Positions 14,083 through 24,790 are shown, counted from the stretch's first letter. The stretch is DNA of 64,000 bases from an uncultured Alphaproteobacteria bacterium (GCA_902556405.1 CACDWF010000002.1:1-64000); one strand, 5' to 3'. The notes: generated by a model not told the origin, from the sequence alone. A program made the numbers and translations.

Positions 14083-14286
14083 ATGGAGAAAATGAAGATT
14101 GAAGATATAAGGAATAAAAACATTGAAGAGCTAGAGAGTGAGCTTGAAAAACTCAAAAAGGAGTCCTTTAACCTTAGGTTTCAAAAAGCAGGTGGGCAAC
14201 TGGAAAACACAGCTAGGGTTAGAGTCGTAAGGCGAGCTATAGCAAGAATTTTAACAGTAATTAACTCTAAAGTTGAGAAAGTTTAG
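14083..14286 (+). CDS. rpmC: 50S ribosomal protein L29
   Basis: L29, a small helical protein at the exit site next to L23. It is 67 residues, with [20 protein letters not shown] and the [16 protein letters not shown] helix. An internal ATG three codons in (MKIEDIRNK) is an alternative start. The nearest purine-rich box (GAAGAGG) suits the first ATG. Confidence 0.95.
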   Translation: MEKMKIEDIRNKNIEELESELEKLKKESFNLRFQKAGGQLENTARVRVVRRAIARILTVINSKVEKV

Positions 14287-14298
14287 ACGGAGATTCTG

Positions 14299-14526
14299 AT
14301 GCCAAAAAGAATATTGCAGGGAACAGTAGTAAGTACCTTGAATAAGAACACATTGACGGTTTCTGTTGAAAGAAGATTTAAACATCCGGTGCTTAAAAAA
14401 ACTATTAGAAGATCAAAAAAATATAGAGCACATGATGACAACAACGCACATAAATTGGGGGACATTGTGAAAATAAGAGAAACTGCGCCAATTTCCAAAA
14501 CAAAGCGATGGGAAGTAATTGAGTAG
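14299..14526 (+). CDS. rpsQ: 30S ribosomal protein S17
   Basis: S17, an OB-fold 16S-binding protein. It has 75 residues: [12 protein letters not shown] at the start, then [17 protein letters not shown] and the [18 protein letters not shown] motif. About 56 bases separate it from rplN, which marks the usual boundary between the S10 and spc operons. No convincing promoter is visible there. Confidence 0.98.
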   Translation: MPKRILQGTVVSTLNKNTLTVSVERRFKHPVLKKTIRRSKKYRAHDDNNAHKLGDIVKIRETAPISKTKRWEVIE

Positions 14527-14582
14527 AAAAAAAATTTAAATCGAAACCAGGGCAGAGATAGCCTAAAGGTCGGGAGAAAAAA

Positions 14583-14951
14583 ATGATACAAATGCAGAGC
14601 AGCCTTGAAGTTGCCGACAATTCGGGAGCAAAGAGGGTACAGTGCATAAAAGTTTTGGGTGGTGCCAAAAGAAAGTATGCCTCAGTTGGTGATGTCATAG
14701 TGGTTACAATAAAGGAGGCTATACCCAGAGGAAAAGTCAAAAAGGGTGAGGTTAGGAGAGCGGTAATCGTAAGGACCTCGAAGCAAATTCACAGACAAGA
14801 TGGAAGTTCTATTAAATTTGATACTAATGCAGCGGTATTGCTTAGTAATTCAGGTGAGCCAATTGGAACTAGAATTTTTGGACCTGTTGTTAGAGAACTC
14901 CGATTAAAGAAGTTTATGAAAATTGTATCATTAGCTCCGGAGGTGTTGTGA
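14583..14951 (+). CDS. rplN: 50S ribosomal protein L14
   Basis: L14, at the subunit interface, contacts 16S helix 14. It is 122 residues, with [20 protein letters not shown] and the [17 protein letters not shown] end. It is the first gene of the spc block. Its TGA stop overlaps the ATG of rplX by one base. Confidence 0.99.
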   Translation: MIQMQSSLEVADNSGAKRVQCIKVLGGAKRKYASVGDVIVVTIKEAIPRGKVKKGEVRRAVIVRTSKQIHRQDGSSIKFDTNAAVLLSNSGEPIGTRIFGPVVRELRLKKFMKIVSLAPEVL

Positions 14952-15265
14952 TGGCAGCGAGAATTAAAAAAGGTGATACCGTGGTAGTACTAGCTGGAAA
15001 AGACAAAGGTAAGCGAGGCCAAGTGACCGAAGTACTCACAAAGCTGGACAAAGTGGTTGTTGAGGGAATCAACTCTGTTATCACTCACAGAAAACAAACT
15101 AAAGATACTGCGGGCGGAAGAGTGCCAAAAAATGCTCCGGTACATGTGTCAAATGTCGCGTTACTGGACCCAAAAAATGATGTGGCTACAAGAGTTGGAT
15201 TTAGCGTTAAAGATGGAAAAAAGGTTAGGGTAGCCAAAAACTCTGGGGAGATAATAGATGGATAA
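14951..15265 (+). CDS. rplX: 50S ribosomal protein L24
   Basis: L24, an assembly initiator with a KOW fold. The motif [20 protein letters not shown] is near the N-terminus. I chose the ATG at 14951, overlapping the rplN stop, over a GTG one codon earlier. It gives 104 residues. The 3' end overlaps rplE by 8 bases. Confidence 0.97.
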   Translation: MAARIKKGDTVVVLAGKDKGKRGQVTEVLTKLDKVVVEGINSVITHRKQTKDTAGGRVPKNAPVHVSNVALLDPKNDVATRVGFSVKDGKKVRVAKNSGEIIDG

Positions 15266-15809
15266 TTATAAGCCTCGGTTAGAAAAGCTTTATTACGAGA
15301 AATTCAGATCAAGCTTGAAAGACCAGTTTAAGTATAAAAACGAGTTAATGATTCCTAAACTGGAAAAAGTTGTTCTAAATATGGGTATAGGAGAAGCTGT
15401 TGCGGATACAAAAAAAGTTAAGTCTGCTCATAATGATTTGATGCTTATTGCTGGTCAGTTACCGGTATTTACCAAAGCAAAGAAATCTATAGCAGGATTT
15501 AAAGTTAGAGAGGGTATGCAACTTGGCGCAAAAGTCACTCTAAGAAGATCTAGAATGTACGAATTTATTGATCGTCTTATTAACGTAGCTATGCCAAGAA
15601 TTAGAGATTTTAGAGGTTTGTCGCCTAAAAGTTTTGACGGTCGAGGCAATTATGCACTCGGTATAAAAGAGCACATAGTGTTTCCAGAAATCGACTTTGA
15701 TAAAGTAGACGAGATTTGGGGGCTCGACGTTGTGGTATGCACAACGGCTAGATCAAATAACGAAGCCAAGTTTTTACTTGGTTTATTTAATTTCCCTTTT
15801 AGAGATTAG
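15258..15809 (+). CDS. rplE: 50S ribosomal protein L5
   Basis: L5 binds 5S rRNA with L18 and contacts the P-site tRNA. It has 183 residues. Conserved blocks are [31 protein letters not shown] and [16 protein letters not shown]. Its start lies inside rplX. Confidence 0.99.
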   Translation: MDNYKPRLEKLYYEKFRSSLKDQFKYKNELMIPKLEKVVLNMGIGEAVADTKKVKSAHNDLMLIAGQLPVFTKAKKSIAGFKVREGMQLGAKVTLRRSRMYEFIDRLINVAMPRIRDFRGLSPKSFDGRGNYALGIKEHIVFPEIDFDKVDEIWGLDVVVCTTARSNNEAKFLLGLFNFPFRD

Positions 15810-15821
15810 GATGTAAAAGTT

Positions 15822-16127
15822 ATGGCAAAAGTTTCGATGGTAAATAGACAAATTAAGCGTGAGCGGCTAGTTAAAAAATTTATGAAAAAGCGTGAAGAGC
15901 TTAAAAAGATATCAAAAGATACAGCCTTGAGCAATGAAGAGCGCTTTAAAGCAAGACTAGCGCTAGCTAAGTTGCCAAGAAATTCAAGTCCGACACGATT
16001 GCATAACCGGTGTGCCGTGACAGGGAGACCAAAGGGCTATTACAGGAAGCTTAAGATGTCACGAATAGCTTTGCGAGAGCTAGCCTCCGCAGGTGAAATT
16101 CCTGGTATGATAAAGTCTAGCTGGTAA
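15822..16127 (+). CDS. rpsN: 30S ribosomal protein S14
   Basis: S14 of the 30S head. At 101 residues it is the long, zinc-free type: only a single Cys lies in the C-terminal [18 protein letters not shown], not the four-Cys cluster of the short form. This is usual for proteobacteria. Confidence 0.99.
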   Translation: MAKVSMVNRQIKRERLVKKFMKKREELKKISKDTALSNEERFKARLALAKLPRNSSPTRLHNRCAVTGRPKGYYRKLKMSRIALRELASAGEIPGMIKSSW

Positions 16128-16139
16128 GGAGAATTCAAA

Positions 16140-16538
16140 ATGTCAATGACTGATCCATTAGGTGACATGTTAACGAGAATAAGAAATGCTCAAATGAGAA
16201 AAAAACAATTTGTGGTCACACCAAACTCGAAGTTGCGAGCCTGGGTTTTGGACGTATTAGAAAGCGAGGGATACATAAGAAGCTATGAGATCGAAAAGGG
16301 TGCATCAGGCACTGACATAATAAAGGTAGCTTTAAAATATTTTGATGGAGAGCCAGTTATTAAAGAACTCAAACGAGTATCCACTCCAGGTCGTAGGGTT
16401 TATCTGGGAGTCGATAATCTTCCCAAAGTCAGACAAGGGTTGGGGGTAGCAATTGTTTCTACTTCGAAAGGTATTATGTCAGATGCCAAAGCTCGCCAAT
16501 CGAGAGTCGGTGGCGAAGTTTTATGCACAGTTTTTTAA
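16140..16538 (+). CDS. rpsH: 30S ribosomal protein S8
   Basis: S8, a primary 16S binder; in E. coli it is the autoregulator of the spc operon. It is 132 residues: [18 protein letters not shown] at the start and the RNA-binding [20 protein letters not shown] segment at the end. A good AAGGAG box precedes the ATG. Confidence 0.99.
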   Translation: MSMTDPLGDMLTRIRNAQMRKKQFVVTPNSKLRAWVLDVLESEGYIRSYEIEKGASGTDIIKVALKYFDGEPVIKELKRVSTPGRRVYLGVDNLPKVRQGLGVAIVSTSKGIMSDAKARQSRVGGEVLCTVF

Positions 16539-16547
16539 GGATAGGTC

Positions 16548-17081
16548 ATGTCAAGGATAGGAAAAAAATCAATTGAAATTCCGAATGGGGTCGAGGCTAC
16601 TCTTAAACAAGGGACTATAGAGGTCAAAGGTGCTCTTGGCGCAAGACATTTTGATTTTTCAGAAAAACTAAATGTGGATATCGTTGACAAGAGTATTACA
16701 GTAACCCCAAAGAATTTAGAGAAGGAAACACGTCAGCTTTGGGGTATGTCTAGATCACAGATAGCAAATATTGTGCATGGTGTTAATAAGGGGTTTTCTA
16801 AGGAGCTTGAAATAAATGGAGTAGGTTATAGGGCTGCAGTGCAAGGTAAAGTTCTGAAATTGTCCTTAGGTTATTCCCATGATGTTGATTTCAATATACC
16901 AGATGATGTCAAGATTACTTGTGCTAAACCTACTGAGATTAAAGTAGAAGGAATCGATCAGCAGGTTGTTGGGCAGGTGGCAGCAAAAATTCGTGCTTGG
17001 AGGGCTCCTGAGCCTTATAAGGGAAAAGGAATAAGGTATAAGGGAGAGTACATTTTTGCAAAAGAGGGAAAGAAGAAATAG
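16548..17081 (+). CDS. rplF: 50S ribosomal protein L6
   Basis: L6, two tandem similar domains near the factor-binding site. It is 177 residues, with [18 protein letters not shown] and the C-terminal [20 protein letters not shown] motif. It sits between rpsH and rplR as expected. Confidence 0.99.
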   Translation: MSRIGKKSIEIPNGVEATLKQGTIEVKGALGARHFDFSEKLNVDIVDKSITVTPKNLEKETRQLWGMSRSQIANIVHGVNKGFSKELEINGVGYRAAVQGKVLKLSLGYSHDVDFNIPDDVKITCAKPTEIKVEGIDQQVVGQVAAKIRAWRAPEPYKGKGIRYKGEYIFAKEGKKK

Positions 17082-17090
17082 GAACTTAAA

Positions 17091-17450
17091 ATGACAACAC
17101 TTAAGATTAAATTGTTTAAGAAACGATCGCTCAGGGTTAGAAATAAATTAAAAAAGACAAGCTTTGGTAAGTGCAGGTTGTCAATACACAGATCTTCTAA
17201 GAATATCTATGCGCAAGTAATAGATGATCGACTAGGAAAGACACTGGCATCAGTGTCATCGCTTGAAAAGAGTTTAGGTGTAGTTGGAAAGAATAACATT
17301 GAAGTTGCGACAAAGTTGGGAAAAGAAATAGCTTCAAGAGCCCTTAAAAAGGGGATAAAAGAAGTAATATTTGATAGAGGTGGGTTCTTATATCATGGAA
17401 AAATTAAGGCGTTAGCCGATGCCGCCAGAGAAAATGGATTAAAACTATAA
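17091..17450 (+). CDS. rplR: 50S ribosomal protein L18
   Basis: L18, a 5S rRNA-binding protein. It is 119 residues. [13 protein letters not shown] and [20 protein letters not shown] are family signatures, ending GLKL. Confidence 0.99.
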   Translation: MTTLKIKLFKKRSLRVRNKLKKTSFGKCRLSIHRSSKNIYAQVIDDRLGKTLASVSSLEKSLGVVGKNNIEVATKLGKEIASRALKKGIKEVIFDRGGFLYHGKIKALADAARENGLKL

Positions 17451-17460
17451 GGATGAGATT

Positions 17461-17976
17461 TTGGAAGATAAGCAAAAATTAGACAGAGACGACACAGAAT
17501 TTACAGACCGTCTTGTAGCAATAAACCGTGTTTCAAAAACGGTTAAGGGTGGAAAAAGGTTTGGATTTGCAGCTTTAGTTGTCGTAGGTGACCAAAAGGG
17601 TAGAGTTGGATATGGAAAAGGCAAAGCTAAGGAGGTCCCTGAGGCAATTCGCAAGGCTACCGAGCAAGCAAAGCGAAAGACAGTAAAGGTTCCTCTCAGA
17701 GAGGGTAGAACTCTTCATCATGATATTGATGGTAGGCATGGTGCAGGACGAGTTATTATGAGGAGTGCAAAGGCAGGTACTGGGATAATAGCCGGTGGGC
17801 CCATGCGGGCTGTGTTTGAGATGTTGGGTATTCAAGACGTCGTGGCAAAGTCATTAGGTTCCCAGAACCCGTATAATATGATTAGAGCAACGATCAGCGG
17901 CTTAACAAAGGAGTGGAGTCCCAGGATGGTAGCTCAACGAAGAGGCAAAAAAGTTGCCGAGATAAACTTCAAGTAA
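17461..17976 (+). CDS. rpsE: 30S ribosomal protein S5 (TTG start)
   Basis: S5 acts in decoding fidelity and at the mRNA entrance. It is 171 residues, with the RNA-binding [14 protein letters not shown]-like region (here [16 protein letters not shown]) and the [17 protein letters not shown] motif. The reading frame opens with TTG at 17461, preceded by AAGGATGAG. No ATG lies upstream in frame before the conserved sequence starts, so TTG is the likely start. Confidence 0.97.
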   Translation: MEDKQKLDRDDTEFTDRLVAINRVSKTVKGGKRFGFAALVVVGDQKGRVGYGKGKAKEVPEAIRKATEQAKRKTVKVPLREGRTLHHDIDGRHGAGRVIMRSAKAGTGIIAGGPMRAVFEMLGIQDVVAKSLGSQNPYNMIRATISGLTKEWSPRMVAQRRGKKVAEINFK

Positions 17977-17986
17977 TGGCAAGTTC

Positions 17987-18166
17987 ATGAATAAAAAAAT
18001 AAAAATAAAAAAAACAGGCTCGTTAATACGTCAGCCACAAAATCAGATTAGGATTGTTAAAGGCTTAGGTCTTAGAAAAACAAATTCGATTAGAGAAATT
18101 GAGGACACACCTTCTGTGAGAGGAATGCTATCCAAAGTAGCACATCTAGTTAAGATCTTAGATTAA
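17987..18166 (+). CDS. rpmD: 50S ribosomal protein L30
   Basis: L30, a small 50S protein. I translated it by hand: 59 residues, starting MNKKIKIKKTGSLIRQ and containing the family core KGLGLRKTNSIREIEDTPSVRGM. It lies between rpsE and rplO, its standard position in the spc operon. Confidence 0.95.
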   Translation: MNKKIKIKKTGSLIRQPQNQIRIVKGLGLRKTNSIREIEDTPSVRGMLSKVAHLVKILD

Positions 18167-18184
18167 AAAGGGAAGAATAGAATA

Positions 18185-18649
18185 ATGCGCTTAAATGATG
18201 TTTCAGATAATCCTGGTGCGGTGAAAAAAAGAGTGAGGGTTGGCAGAGGCCCAGGCTCTGGCAAGGGAAAGACCGGTGGTCGAGGAATAAAGGGTCAAAA
18301 GTCAAGATCAGGTGTCTCGATAAAGGCTTTCGAAGGTGGACAAATGCCACTTTATCAAAGGCTACCTAAACGTGGTTTCAATTCAAGGAATTCAAAGAAA
18401 TTACTTGATCAGGTAAACATTGGTTCAATTCAGAAGCTCATTGATGCTAAAAAGATCATCGAGAATAAACCTATAGACATCGCAGTGCTTCATAGTGTTG
18501 GTTTGATCAATAAAAATGCAGTTTCTGTAAAGCTTTTGGCAAAAGGTGCCCTCAAGTCTAAAATAAAAATTGAAGTTTCTAGTGCTTCTGACAAGGCAAA
18601 AAAAGCGGTTGAAAATATGGGTGGTGAGCTCAATCTAGTTTCTTCATAA
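18185..18649 (+). CDS. rplO: 50S ribosomal protein L15
   Basis: L15, a late 50S assembly protein. It has 154 residues, starting [20 protein letters not shown]. The glycine-rich [20 protein letters not shown] segment and [17 protein letters not shown] are diagnostic. It is followed by secY with a short spacer. Confidence 0.99.
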   Translation: MRLNDVSDNPGAVKKRVRVGRGPGSGKGKTGGRGIKGQKSRSGVSIKAFEGGQMPLYQRLPKRGFNSRNSKKLLDQVNIGSIQKLIDAKKIIENKPIDIAVLHSVGLINKNAVSVKLLAKGALKSKIKIEVSSASDKAKKAVENMGGELNLVSS

Positions 18650-18663
18650 AAGGAATATACACT

Positions 18664-20016
18664 ATGGTATCTGCGGCAGAACAGATGGCAGCTAATTTGA
18701 GCTGGAGTTCTATTGGTAAAGCAAAGGATCTTCAGAATAGAATACTTTACGCGCTTTTACTTCTAATTATTTATAGAGCAGGCACCTACGTGCCGGTACC
18801 AGGAGTCGACGCTGAACAACTGAAAATATTTTTTGAGCAAAACTCTCAGGGAATAGGTGGAATGCTTAATATGTTTACAGGTGGAGCTGTAGGCAGGATG
18901 GCTGTCTTCGCACTAGGAATAATGCCGTACATAACTTCCTCCATAATTATGCAGCTTTTGACCTCTATGGTTCCGTACCTCGAGCAACTCAAAAAAGAGG
19001 GGGAGCAGGGCAGGCAGAAAATAAATCAATACACAAGGTATGGTACCGTGATTTTAGCTTTCTTTCAATCATGGGGAATTGCTGCAGGTATTGAGGCTCA
19101 AGGTCTTGCATCGGAGCCTGGACTTTTTTTTAGGATATCCTGTGTTGTGACATTGGTTGGTGGAACTATGCTTTTGATGTGGCTCGGAGAGCAGATAACA
19201 CAGAGAGGTATCGGAAACGGTATCTCATTAATAATATACGTAGGTATTATAGCCGAGCTACCCGGAGCATTAGGCCAGTTTTTTGCGTCTGGACGATCAG
19301 GAGCTCTAAGTGCCTTCACTATTATCTTCCTTATAGTTGTGGTGATAGCTGTAATAGCATTTGTTGTTTTTGTCGAAAGGGCTTTGCGTAAAGTCCCACT
19401 ACAATACCCCAGACGACAAGTAGGGATGAAAATATTTGAGGGAGAAAACTCTAACTTGCCTGTTAAAGTAAATCCATCTGGCGTAATTCCTGCAATATTC
19501 GCATCATCTTTACTATTGTTGCCCACTACCTTGACCGCTTTCTCTTCCAACGATAGTTCTGGGTTTGTCGGCTTTCTAGCGGCTTATTTGGGTCCTGGGC
19601 AGGTTCTTTACTATTTATTCTTTGGTAGCATGATTATTTTCTTTGCATATTTCTACACTCTAAACGTATCTTTTAAACCAGAAGATGTAGCAGAGAATAT
19701 TAAAAAGCAGGGAGGGTTTGTGCCTGGTATAAGACCTGGACCAAAAACGGCTGAATATCTTGAGTATGTGGTTGTTAGAGTGCTGGTAGTAGGATCACTA
19801 TACTTAGCAGCGGTTTGTTTGTTGCCAGAATTTCTAAGAGCGCAGATGAATGTTCCGTTTTATTTCGGGGGTACTTCAGTGCTGATAGTTGTTTCTGTAA
19901 CTTTAGATACTGTTGCTCAGTTGCAATCACATCTATTAGCGTATCAGTATGAAGGTCTGATCGAGAAATCACGTCTCGGTAGGAAAAATAAAAAACAGAG
20001 CAGGTTCAGAAGGTGA
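18664..20016 (+). CDS. secY: Preprotein translocase subunit SecY
   Basis: SecY is the inner-membrane channel of the Sec translocon. It has 450 residues and about ten membrane segments. The plug and lateral-gate region reads GGAVGRMAVFALGIMPYITS. The cytoplasmic EGENSNLPVKVNPSGVIPAI and KPEDVAENIKKQGGFVPGIR motifs are typical. It ends with a basic tail. Its stop overlaps the GTG start of adk by four bases (GTGA). Confidence 0.99.
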   Translation: MVSAAEQMAANLSWSSIGKAKDLQNRILYALLLLIIYRAGTYVPVPGVDAEQLKIFFEQNSQGIGGMLNMFTGGAVGRMAVFALGIMPYITSSIIMQLLTSMVPYLEQLKKEGEQGRQKINQYTRYGTVILAFFQSWGIAAGIEAQGLASEPGLFFRISCVVTLVGGTMLLMWLGEQITQRGIGNGISLIIYVGIIAELPGALGQFFASGRSGALSAFTIIFLIVVVIAVIAFVVFVERALRKVPLQYPRRQVGMKIFEGENSNLPVKVNPSGVIPAIFASSLLLLPTTLTAFSSNDSSGFVGFLAAYLGPGQVLYYLFFGSMIIFFAYFYTLNVSFKPEDVAENIKKQGGFVPGIRPGPKTAEYLEYVVVRVLVVGSLYLAAVCLLPEFLRAQMNVPFYFGGTSVLIVVSVTLDTVAQLQSHLLAYQYEGLIEKSRLGRKNKKQSRFRR

Positions 20017-20600
20017 TTATTATATTATTTGGACCTCCTGGGGCAGGGAAAGGGACTCAAGCTGAAAGACTAGTTGAGAGATACAATCTTAAACAATTAT
20101 CTACGGGAGACATGCTTAGAGAGGCTATAAATAGAGGGAGTGAATTAGGTAAAAGAGCAAAAAGTATTATGGATAGAGGTGAGCTGGTTTCAGATGAAAT
20201 TATACTATCAATGATTAGTGAGAAGTTAATTGACACAGAAGGTAGTGGGTTTATTTTTGATGGTTTTCCACGTAACTTGCAGCAGGCTAAAGCATTAGAC
20301 GAAATATTAAATAAGCTTGAGCTGAAATTAGACATTGTAATTGAAATAATCGTCAAGGATGAGGTGTTAATAAGTAGAATTGAAAATCGTGTAAGAGAAA
20401 GCAAAAATGCACGGAGTGATGATAACGCGGAAGTTCTTAAAAATAGGTTGAATGTGTATCATCAGAGTACCGAGATGATTAAACCCTACTATTTAGAGAA
20501 AGGAAAATTAGTAAAAATAGATGGAATGAGGGGTATTGAAGAAGTTAGCCGTGATATCGAAGGACACTTATCTAAAATACGAAAAAAATTGGATCCTTAG
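20013..20600 (+). CDS. adk: Adenylate kinase (short LID form, GTG start)
   Basis: Adenylate kinase interconverts ATP + AMP and 2 ADP in the cytoplasm. The P-loop GPPGAGKGTQAERL is near residue 7, and FDGFPRNLQQA is the AMP-site motif. At 195 residues it is shorter than the usual 214: after RIENRV the zinc-type LID insert is missing and replaced by a short loop. The start is GTG inside the secY stop. It is the last gene of the spc block; about 147 bases follow before rpsM. Confidence 0.97.
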   Translation: MIIILFGPPGAGKGTQAERLVERYNLKQLSTGDMLREAINRGSELGKRAKSIMDRGELVSDEIILSMISEKLIDTEGSGFIFDGFPRNLQQAKALDEILNKLELKLDIVIEIIVKDEVLISRIENRVRESKNARSDDNAEVLKNRLNVYHQSTEMIKPYYLEKGKLVKIDGMRGIEEVSRDIEGHLSKIRKKLDP

Positions 20601-20670
20601 GTATATATTAGGGTATTTAAAAAAAACAAAACAACGATATTTTAAAGGAGAAAAATATTCTATTGATCTA

Positions 20671-20698
20671 TTGACCTTATTAATTTTACCGCTATAAA
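20671..20698 (+). promoter_or_regulatory. Putative sigma70 promoter of the alpha operon
   Basis: The gap after adk has TTGACC at 20671-20676 and TATAAA at 20693-20698, spaced by 16 bases. The TATAAA box ends about 50 bases before the rpsM ATG. It would drive rpsM-rpsK-rpoA-rplQ. The call is by consensus match only. Confidence 0.55.
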
Positions 20699-20747
20699 AG
20701 ACATTCTAGATCAGTATATTAATAGAAAATTTAAGTGGAGAATACTT

Positions 20748-21116
20748 ATGGCTAGAATAGCCGGGATAAATTTGCCGACAAATAAGAGAGTTCTCATTGC
20801 TCTCACTTATATACATGGTATTGGCAAGGTGACTTCTAAGAACATATGCGACTCTGCTGGAGTAAATGTATCAACAAGGGTCAACGAACTTTCTGAGAAG
20901 GAAGTTGCGTCTATAAGGCAGCATATAGATGGTAATGTTGTGGTAGAGGGTGATTTGAGACGGGAGCGGACGATAAATATTAAGAGGTTAATGGATCTTG
21001 GGTGTTATAGGGGTTTGAGACATCGAAGAGGTCTACCGGTAAGAGGGCAAAGAACGCACACTAATGCGAGGACAAGAAAAGGACCGGCAAAAGCAATAGC
21101 TGGTAAGAAAAAATAG
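20748..21116 (+). CDS. rpsM: 30S ribosomal protein S13
   Basis: S13, a head protein contacting the P-site tRNA and the central protuberance. It is 122 residues, with [20 protein letters not shown] and [22 protein letters not shown]. An AAGTGGAG box precedes the ATG. Confidence 0.99.
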   Translation: MARIAGINLPTNKRVLIALTYIHGIGKVTSKNICDSAGVNVSTRVNELSEKEVASIRQHIDGNVVVEGDLRRERTINIKRLMDLGCYRGLRHRRGLPVRGQRTHTNARTRKGPAKAIAGKKK

Positions 21117-21128
21117 ACGGAAAATTAT

Positions 21129-21506
21129 ATGGTCAAGAAAAAGAAAAAAGAGAAAAAAAACATTACGACAGGAATTGCTCATATAAATTCCAGTTTTAAT
21201 AACACAAAAGTTCTCATATCCGACGTGCAGGGAAACGCAATAGCGTGGTCATCAAGCGGGACGATGGGATTTAAAGGTTCAAGAAAGGCAACTCCGTATG
21301 CTGCTCAGTTAGCAGCAGAGGATGCAGGTAAGAAGGCACAAGAACACGGTATGAAATCCCTTGATGTGCATGTTCAAGGTCCAGGTTCCGGGAGAGAGTC
21401 TGCACTAAGAGCCCTGTCAGCTATAGGAATGAACGTAACGTCCATAAGAGATGTGACGCCAATCGCACACAATGGATGCAGACCACCAAAACGACGACGT
21501 GTCTAA
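21129..21506 (+). CDS. rpsK: 30S ribosomal protein S11
   Basis: S11, a platform protein near the E site. It is 125 residues with a lysine-rich start ([18 protein letters not shown]). The core [20 protein letters not shown] and the end [11 protein letters not shown] are standard. Confidence 0.99.
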   Translation: MVKKKKKEKKNITTGIAHINSSFNNTKVLISDVQGNAIAWSSSGTMGFKGSRKATPYAAQLAAEDAGKKAQEHGMKSLDVHVQGPGSGRESALRALSAIGMNVTSIRDVTPIAHNGCRPPKRRRV

Positions 21507-21582
21507 AGACATATCGTAATTATTTTAACCTCGGGAATGCTTAGCTGTTACGGATCTAGCTAATGTAAGAATGGAGGACTAG

Positions 21583-22599
21583 ATGATCCACAAAAACTGG
21601 TATGAACTTATAAAACCTTCTGGTTTAAACTTTGTAAATGACGAACAAAACCCAAATTTTGCAACTATTGTTGTAGAGCCCCTTGAAAGGGGGTTTGGCC
21701 TTACTTTAGGAAACGCTCTTAGAAGAACACTCCTTTCATCTCTTCAGGGAGCGTCCATAACCTCAGTTAAGATAAATAGTGTTTTACACGAATTTTCCTC
21801 GATACCAGGTGTACGAGAAGATGTTACGGATATAGTTTTAAACCTTAAAGCTATTGCGGTAGGTATGGAGGTTGAGGGTCCAAAGAAATTGAGTTTAAAA
21901 CAACAAGGTCCTAAAGCTGTAACTGCTGGAGATATAGTTGAAACAAATGGTATAAACATTTTAAATAAAGATGCTATAATATGTCAGCTTGACGAAGGCG
22001 GGTCACTTGATATGGAACTGACTGTTGATACTGGTAAAGGTTATGTCCCAGCTGATAAACATAGAGACGAAGATGTATCGATAGGTCTGATTTCGGTGGA
22101 TGCGATGTTTTCACCTGTTAAAAAAGTTTCATACAAAGTTGACTCAACACGCGAGGGGCAGGTGCTTGACTATGATAAGCTATCCTTGTCTATAGAGACC
22201 GATGGTTCGGTAAGTCCAGAAGATGCTATAGCCTTTGCAGCCCGAATATTGCAGGATCAGCTTACTGTTTTTGTTAACTTTGATGAACCTGAGGCTGAAG
22301 AAATTGCAAGTGAGGAAGATGAATTAGCTTTTAATCCTCTATTATTGAAAAAGGTTGAAGAGCTTGAGTTATCGGTTAGATCGGCAAATTGCTTGAAGAA
22401 TGATAATATTGTCTATATTGGCGATTTAATTCTAAAAACTGAATCAGAAATGTTAAGAACTCCCAACTTTGGAAGAAAATCCCTTAATGAAATTAAAGAG
22501 GTTCTTACCTCAATGGGACTGCATTTGGGAATGGATGTTTCCGAGTGGCCACCTGAAAACATTGAAGACCTCGCTAAAAAGCATGAAGATCAATATTAA
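21583..22599 (+). CDS. rpoA: RNA polymerase alpha subunit
   Basis: Alpha subunit of RNA polymerase. It is 338 residues. The N-terminal assembly domain has [21 protein letters not shown]. The C-terminal domain, joined by an acidic linker ([13 protein letters not shown]), has [13 protein letters not shown], containing the arginine that contacts UP elements and activators, followed by [18 protein letters not shown]. It lies 76 bases after rpsK. Confidence 0.99.
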   Translation: MIHKNWYELIKPSGLNFVNDEQNPNFATIVVEPLERGFGLTLGNALRRTLLSSLQGASITSVKINSVLHEFSSIPGVREDVTDIVLNLKAIAVGMEVEGPKKLSLKQQGPKAVTAGDIVETNGINILNKDAIICQLDEGGSLDMELTVDTGKGYVPADKHRDEDVSIGLISVDAMFSPVKKVSYKVDSTREGQVLDYDKLSLSIETDGSVSPEDAIAFAARILQDQLTVFVNFDEPEAEEIASEEDELAFNPLLLKKVEELELSVRSANCLKNDNIVYIGDLILKTESEMLRTPNFGRKSLNEIKEVLTSMGLHLGMDVSEWPPENIEDLAKKHEDQY

Positions 22600-22621
22600 A
22601 TAATTAAATGAGAGATCAGCT

Positions 22622-23056
22622 ATGAGACATTCGCACGGTTACAGAAAGTTAAACAGAACGCACGAGCATAGATCGGCTATGTTTGCTAATATGGCCTGTA
22701 GTTTAATTGAGCATGAACAAATTAAAACAACACTTCCCAAAGCTAAAGAACTCAAGCCTATAGTAGAAAAGTTAATAACTCTTGCTAAGAAGGGCAGTTT
22801 GCATTCAAGGAGGCTCCTAATCTCAAGGATAAAACAGCAAGAGGCCGTGAGGAAATTGTTTGAGGTCTTGGCTACACGTTACAAGGATCGACATGGAGGC
22901 TGTGTAAGAGTTCTCAAAGCAGGTCAAAGATATGGAGACATGGCGGATATGGCCATTATTGAACTAGTCGACCGAGATGAAAATGCAAGGGGTGCTATTG
23001 ACCGAAAAAGGCTAGAAGAACAGGAAAGTGCCGAAGCCACCGAAAATAGAGAGTAA
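22622..23056 (+). CDS. rplQ: 50S ribosomal protein L17
   Basis: L17, a 50S protein near the exit tunnel. It is 144 residues: [17 protein letters not shown] at the start and the [20 protein letters not shown] motif. The C-terminal ~20 residues are an acidic extension. It is the last gene of the alpha operon. Confidence 0.99.
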   Translation: MRHSHGYRKLNRTHEHRSAMFANMACSLIEHEQIKTTLPKAKELKPIVEKLITLAKKGSLHSRRLLISRIKQQEAVRKLFEVLATRYKDRHGGCVRVLKAGQRYGDMADMAIIELVDRDENARGAIDRKRLEEQESAEATENRE

Positions 23057-23070
23057 TTAATTAATTATTA

Positions 23071-24054
23071 ATGGCTAATAGCCGAGACATAATTGTTGAA
23101 GAAGATGGAATTGACTGCAGGCTAAGTACCTGGATAAAAAGGAATGATAGGCGGCTAACCTTCAACGCGGTGAATACTCTATGTAGAAAAGGTCTGATTA
23201 AAGTTAACGGCGTGAGGACACATGCGTCATACAGACTTGTGGTAGGTGACGTAATTACTATACCTAATTCTTCATTAATTGTCACTGACGATGAATCAAC
23301 CTCAAGAATTGATCCTAATTTGGCCAAGCTGTTATTTGATGCTATAATTTTAAAAGATAATCATCTTATTGCTCTGAACAAACCAGAGGGTTTAGCCTCA
23401 CAAGGAGGTAGTAGTCAGGGAAAGCGTCATGTTGATGCATATAGATCTACACTACAATTTGGTGCAAAGGATCCACCAAGATTAATTCATAGACTTGATA
23501 AGGAAACCTCTGGCATTTTATTGCTAGCTAGAGATGTTAAGACGGCTAGCGCTTTTGCTACCCTATTCAGGGATAAGCAGGTTGAGAAGACATATTGGGC
23601 ACTTGTTGAAGGGTTACCAAAAAAAGAAAAAGGTGTATTGGAAAGCTATATCGGAACCGTAGATATTTGGAAGCCCAGTATTAATCGGGGACTTACAGAG
23701 CAAAATAAAAGAAGGCAGAATAAAGCTAACAAAAAAAAGGCACTCACTTTTTATAAAGTGATAGAAAAAATAGGGTCAAAATATGCATGGCTAGAATTAA
23801 AGCCTGCTACTGGCCGCACTCATCAGTTGAGAATTCATTGTGCTGACTTAGGAAATCCTATCGTAGGAGATAGAAAATACAAAACCAGTGAAGATAAGAA
23901 ATTCCAAGACCTTCCAAATAGTTTCAAAAAGCTTTTTCTTCATGCAAGGGATGTCACTTTCGTGCATCCAATATCAAAAAAGACAACAAAAATTGAGGCG
24001 CCTTTGCCTAAGCATATGAGTTTAGTTTGGAAACATTTTGGTTGGAAAATTTGA
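23071..24054 (+). CDS. rluC: 23S rRNA pseudouridine synthase, RluC-type
   Basis: This is a RluA-family pseudouridine synthase, probably the RluC type that modifies 23S rRNA. It has 327 residues. An N-terminal S4 RNA-binding domain spans about residues 17-75. The catalytic domain has HRLDKETSGILLLARD with the catalytic Asp at about residue 143, plus GRTHQLRIH near residue 254. It lies 14 bases after rplQ and is followed by an Atp12-like gene, as in many alphaproteobacteria. The exact target position is inferred. Confidence 0.88.
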   Translation: MANSRDIIVEEDGIDCRLSTWIKRNDRRLTFNAVNTLCRKGLIKVNGVRTHASYRLVVGDVITIPNSSLIVTDDESTSRIDPNLAKLLFDAIILKDNHLIALNKPEGLASQGGSSQGKRHVDAYRSTLQFGAKDPPRLIHRLDKETSGILLLARDVKTASAFATLFRDKQVEKTYWALVEGLPKKEKGVLESYIGTVDIWKPSINRGLTEQNKRRQNKANKKKALTFYKVIEKIGSKYAWLELKPATGRTHQLRIHCADLGNPIVGDRKYKTSEDKKFQDLPNSFKKLFLHARDVTFVHPISKKTTKIEAPLPKHMSLVWKHFGWKI

Positions 24055-24085
24055 TGTGTAATTAAAGGTTTAGAACTAAACACCT

Positions 24086-24790
24086 ATGATTATTAGTAAA
24101 AATAAATATTGGAAAAGAGTCAGAAAAGAAGAGCATAGTAAAAACTTGTTCTTCATCTACTTAGATGAGGTATGCCTCAAGTCAGATAAAGGCCATAAAT
24201 TAGTGCTGTCTGAACATTTAGCTAACGAGGTTGTAAGGGAGTGGAGTGCAGATGGAAAACTTAGTGATATAAAAAATAGCCTCTTTACTAAATTTTGTTT
24301 TTCAGCGATTGATATTACAAAAAAGGAGAGGGAAGCTGTTTTTGATCGTTTGGTAGAATACGGCAGCTGTGATCCGATTTGTTATATCGCAAGCGAACCA
24401 AAAAAACTACATTTAAAGCAAGAAAATCTCTATATCCCATTGATAGACTGGGCTGAAAAATTTTTTTCAATAAAATTGAATATAGGAACAGGACTTCTTT
24501 TTGTAGAGCAGCCATCCTTAAACGCTAACATGATTAAAAAATACTTAGAAGAGCTTGATAATTTCCATTTAACTGTATTACATGAGCTGACTAAAAGTCT
24601 AGGATCTCTTTTTACCTGTCTAGCTCTTTATAAAAACGTTATAAGCCCAGAACTCGCTTGGGAAGTTGCTAATGTTGAAGATAACTTTAGAATTGAAGTT
24701 TGGGGTGAAGTTGAAGAAGAAAAGCAGAAAAAAAATGTAGATTTTGATCATTTCAAAGATTTGACAAAAATACTTCAAATGATTTTTTAG
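24086..24790 (+). CDS. Atp12-family F1-ATPase assembly chaperone
   Basis: It resembles the Atp12 family, whose members chaperone the F1-ATPase alpha subunit in mitochondria and occur in alphaproteobacteria. It is 234 residues. The family pattern is visible though divergent: KRVRKEEHSKNLFFIYLDEV at the start, then LANEVVREWSADG, FCFSAIDI, CDPICYIA, PLIDWAEKFF, and at the end PELAWEVANVEDNF and IEVWGEVEEE. Location after rluC matches many alphaproteobacterial genomes. It overlaps nothing and has a 31-base spacer from rluC. Confidence 0.8.
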   Translation: MIISKNKYWKRVRKEEHSKNLFFIYLDEVCLKSDKGHKLVLSEHLANEVVREWSADGKLSDIKNSLFTKFCFSAIDITKKEREAVFDRLVEYGSCDPICYIASEPKKLHLKQENLYIPLIDWAEKFFSIKLNIGTGLLFVEQPSLNANMIKKYLEELDNFHLTVLHELTKSLGSLFTCLALYKNVISPELAWEVANVEDNFRIEVWGEVEEEKQKKNVDFDHFKDLTKILQMIF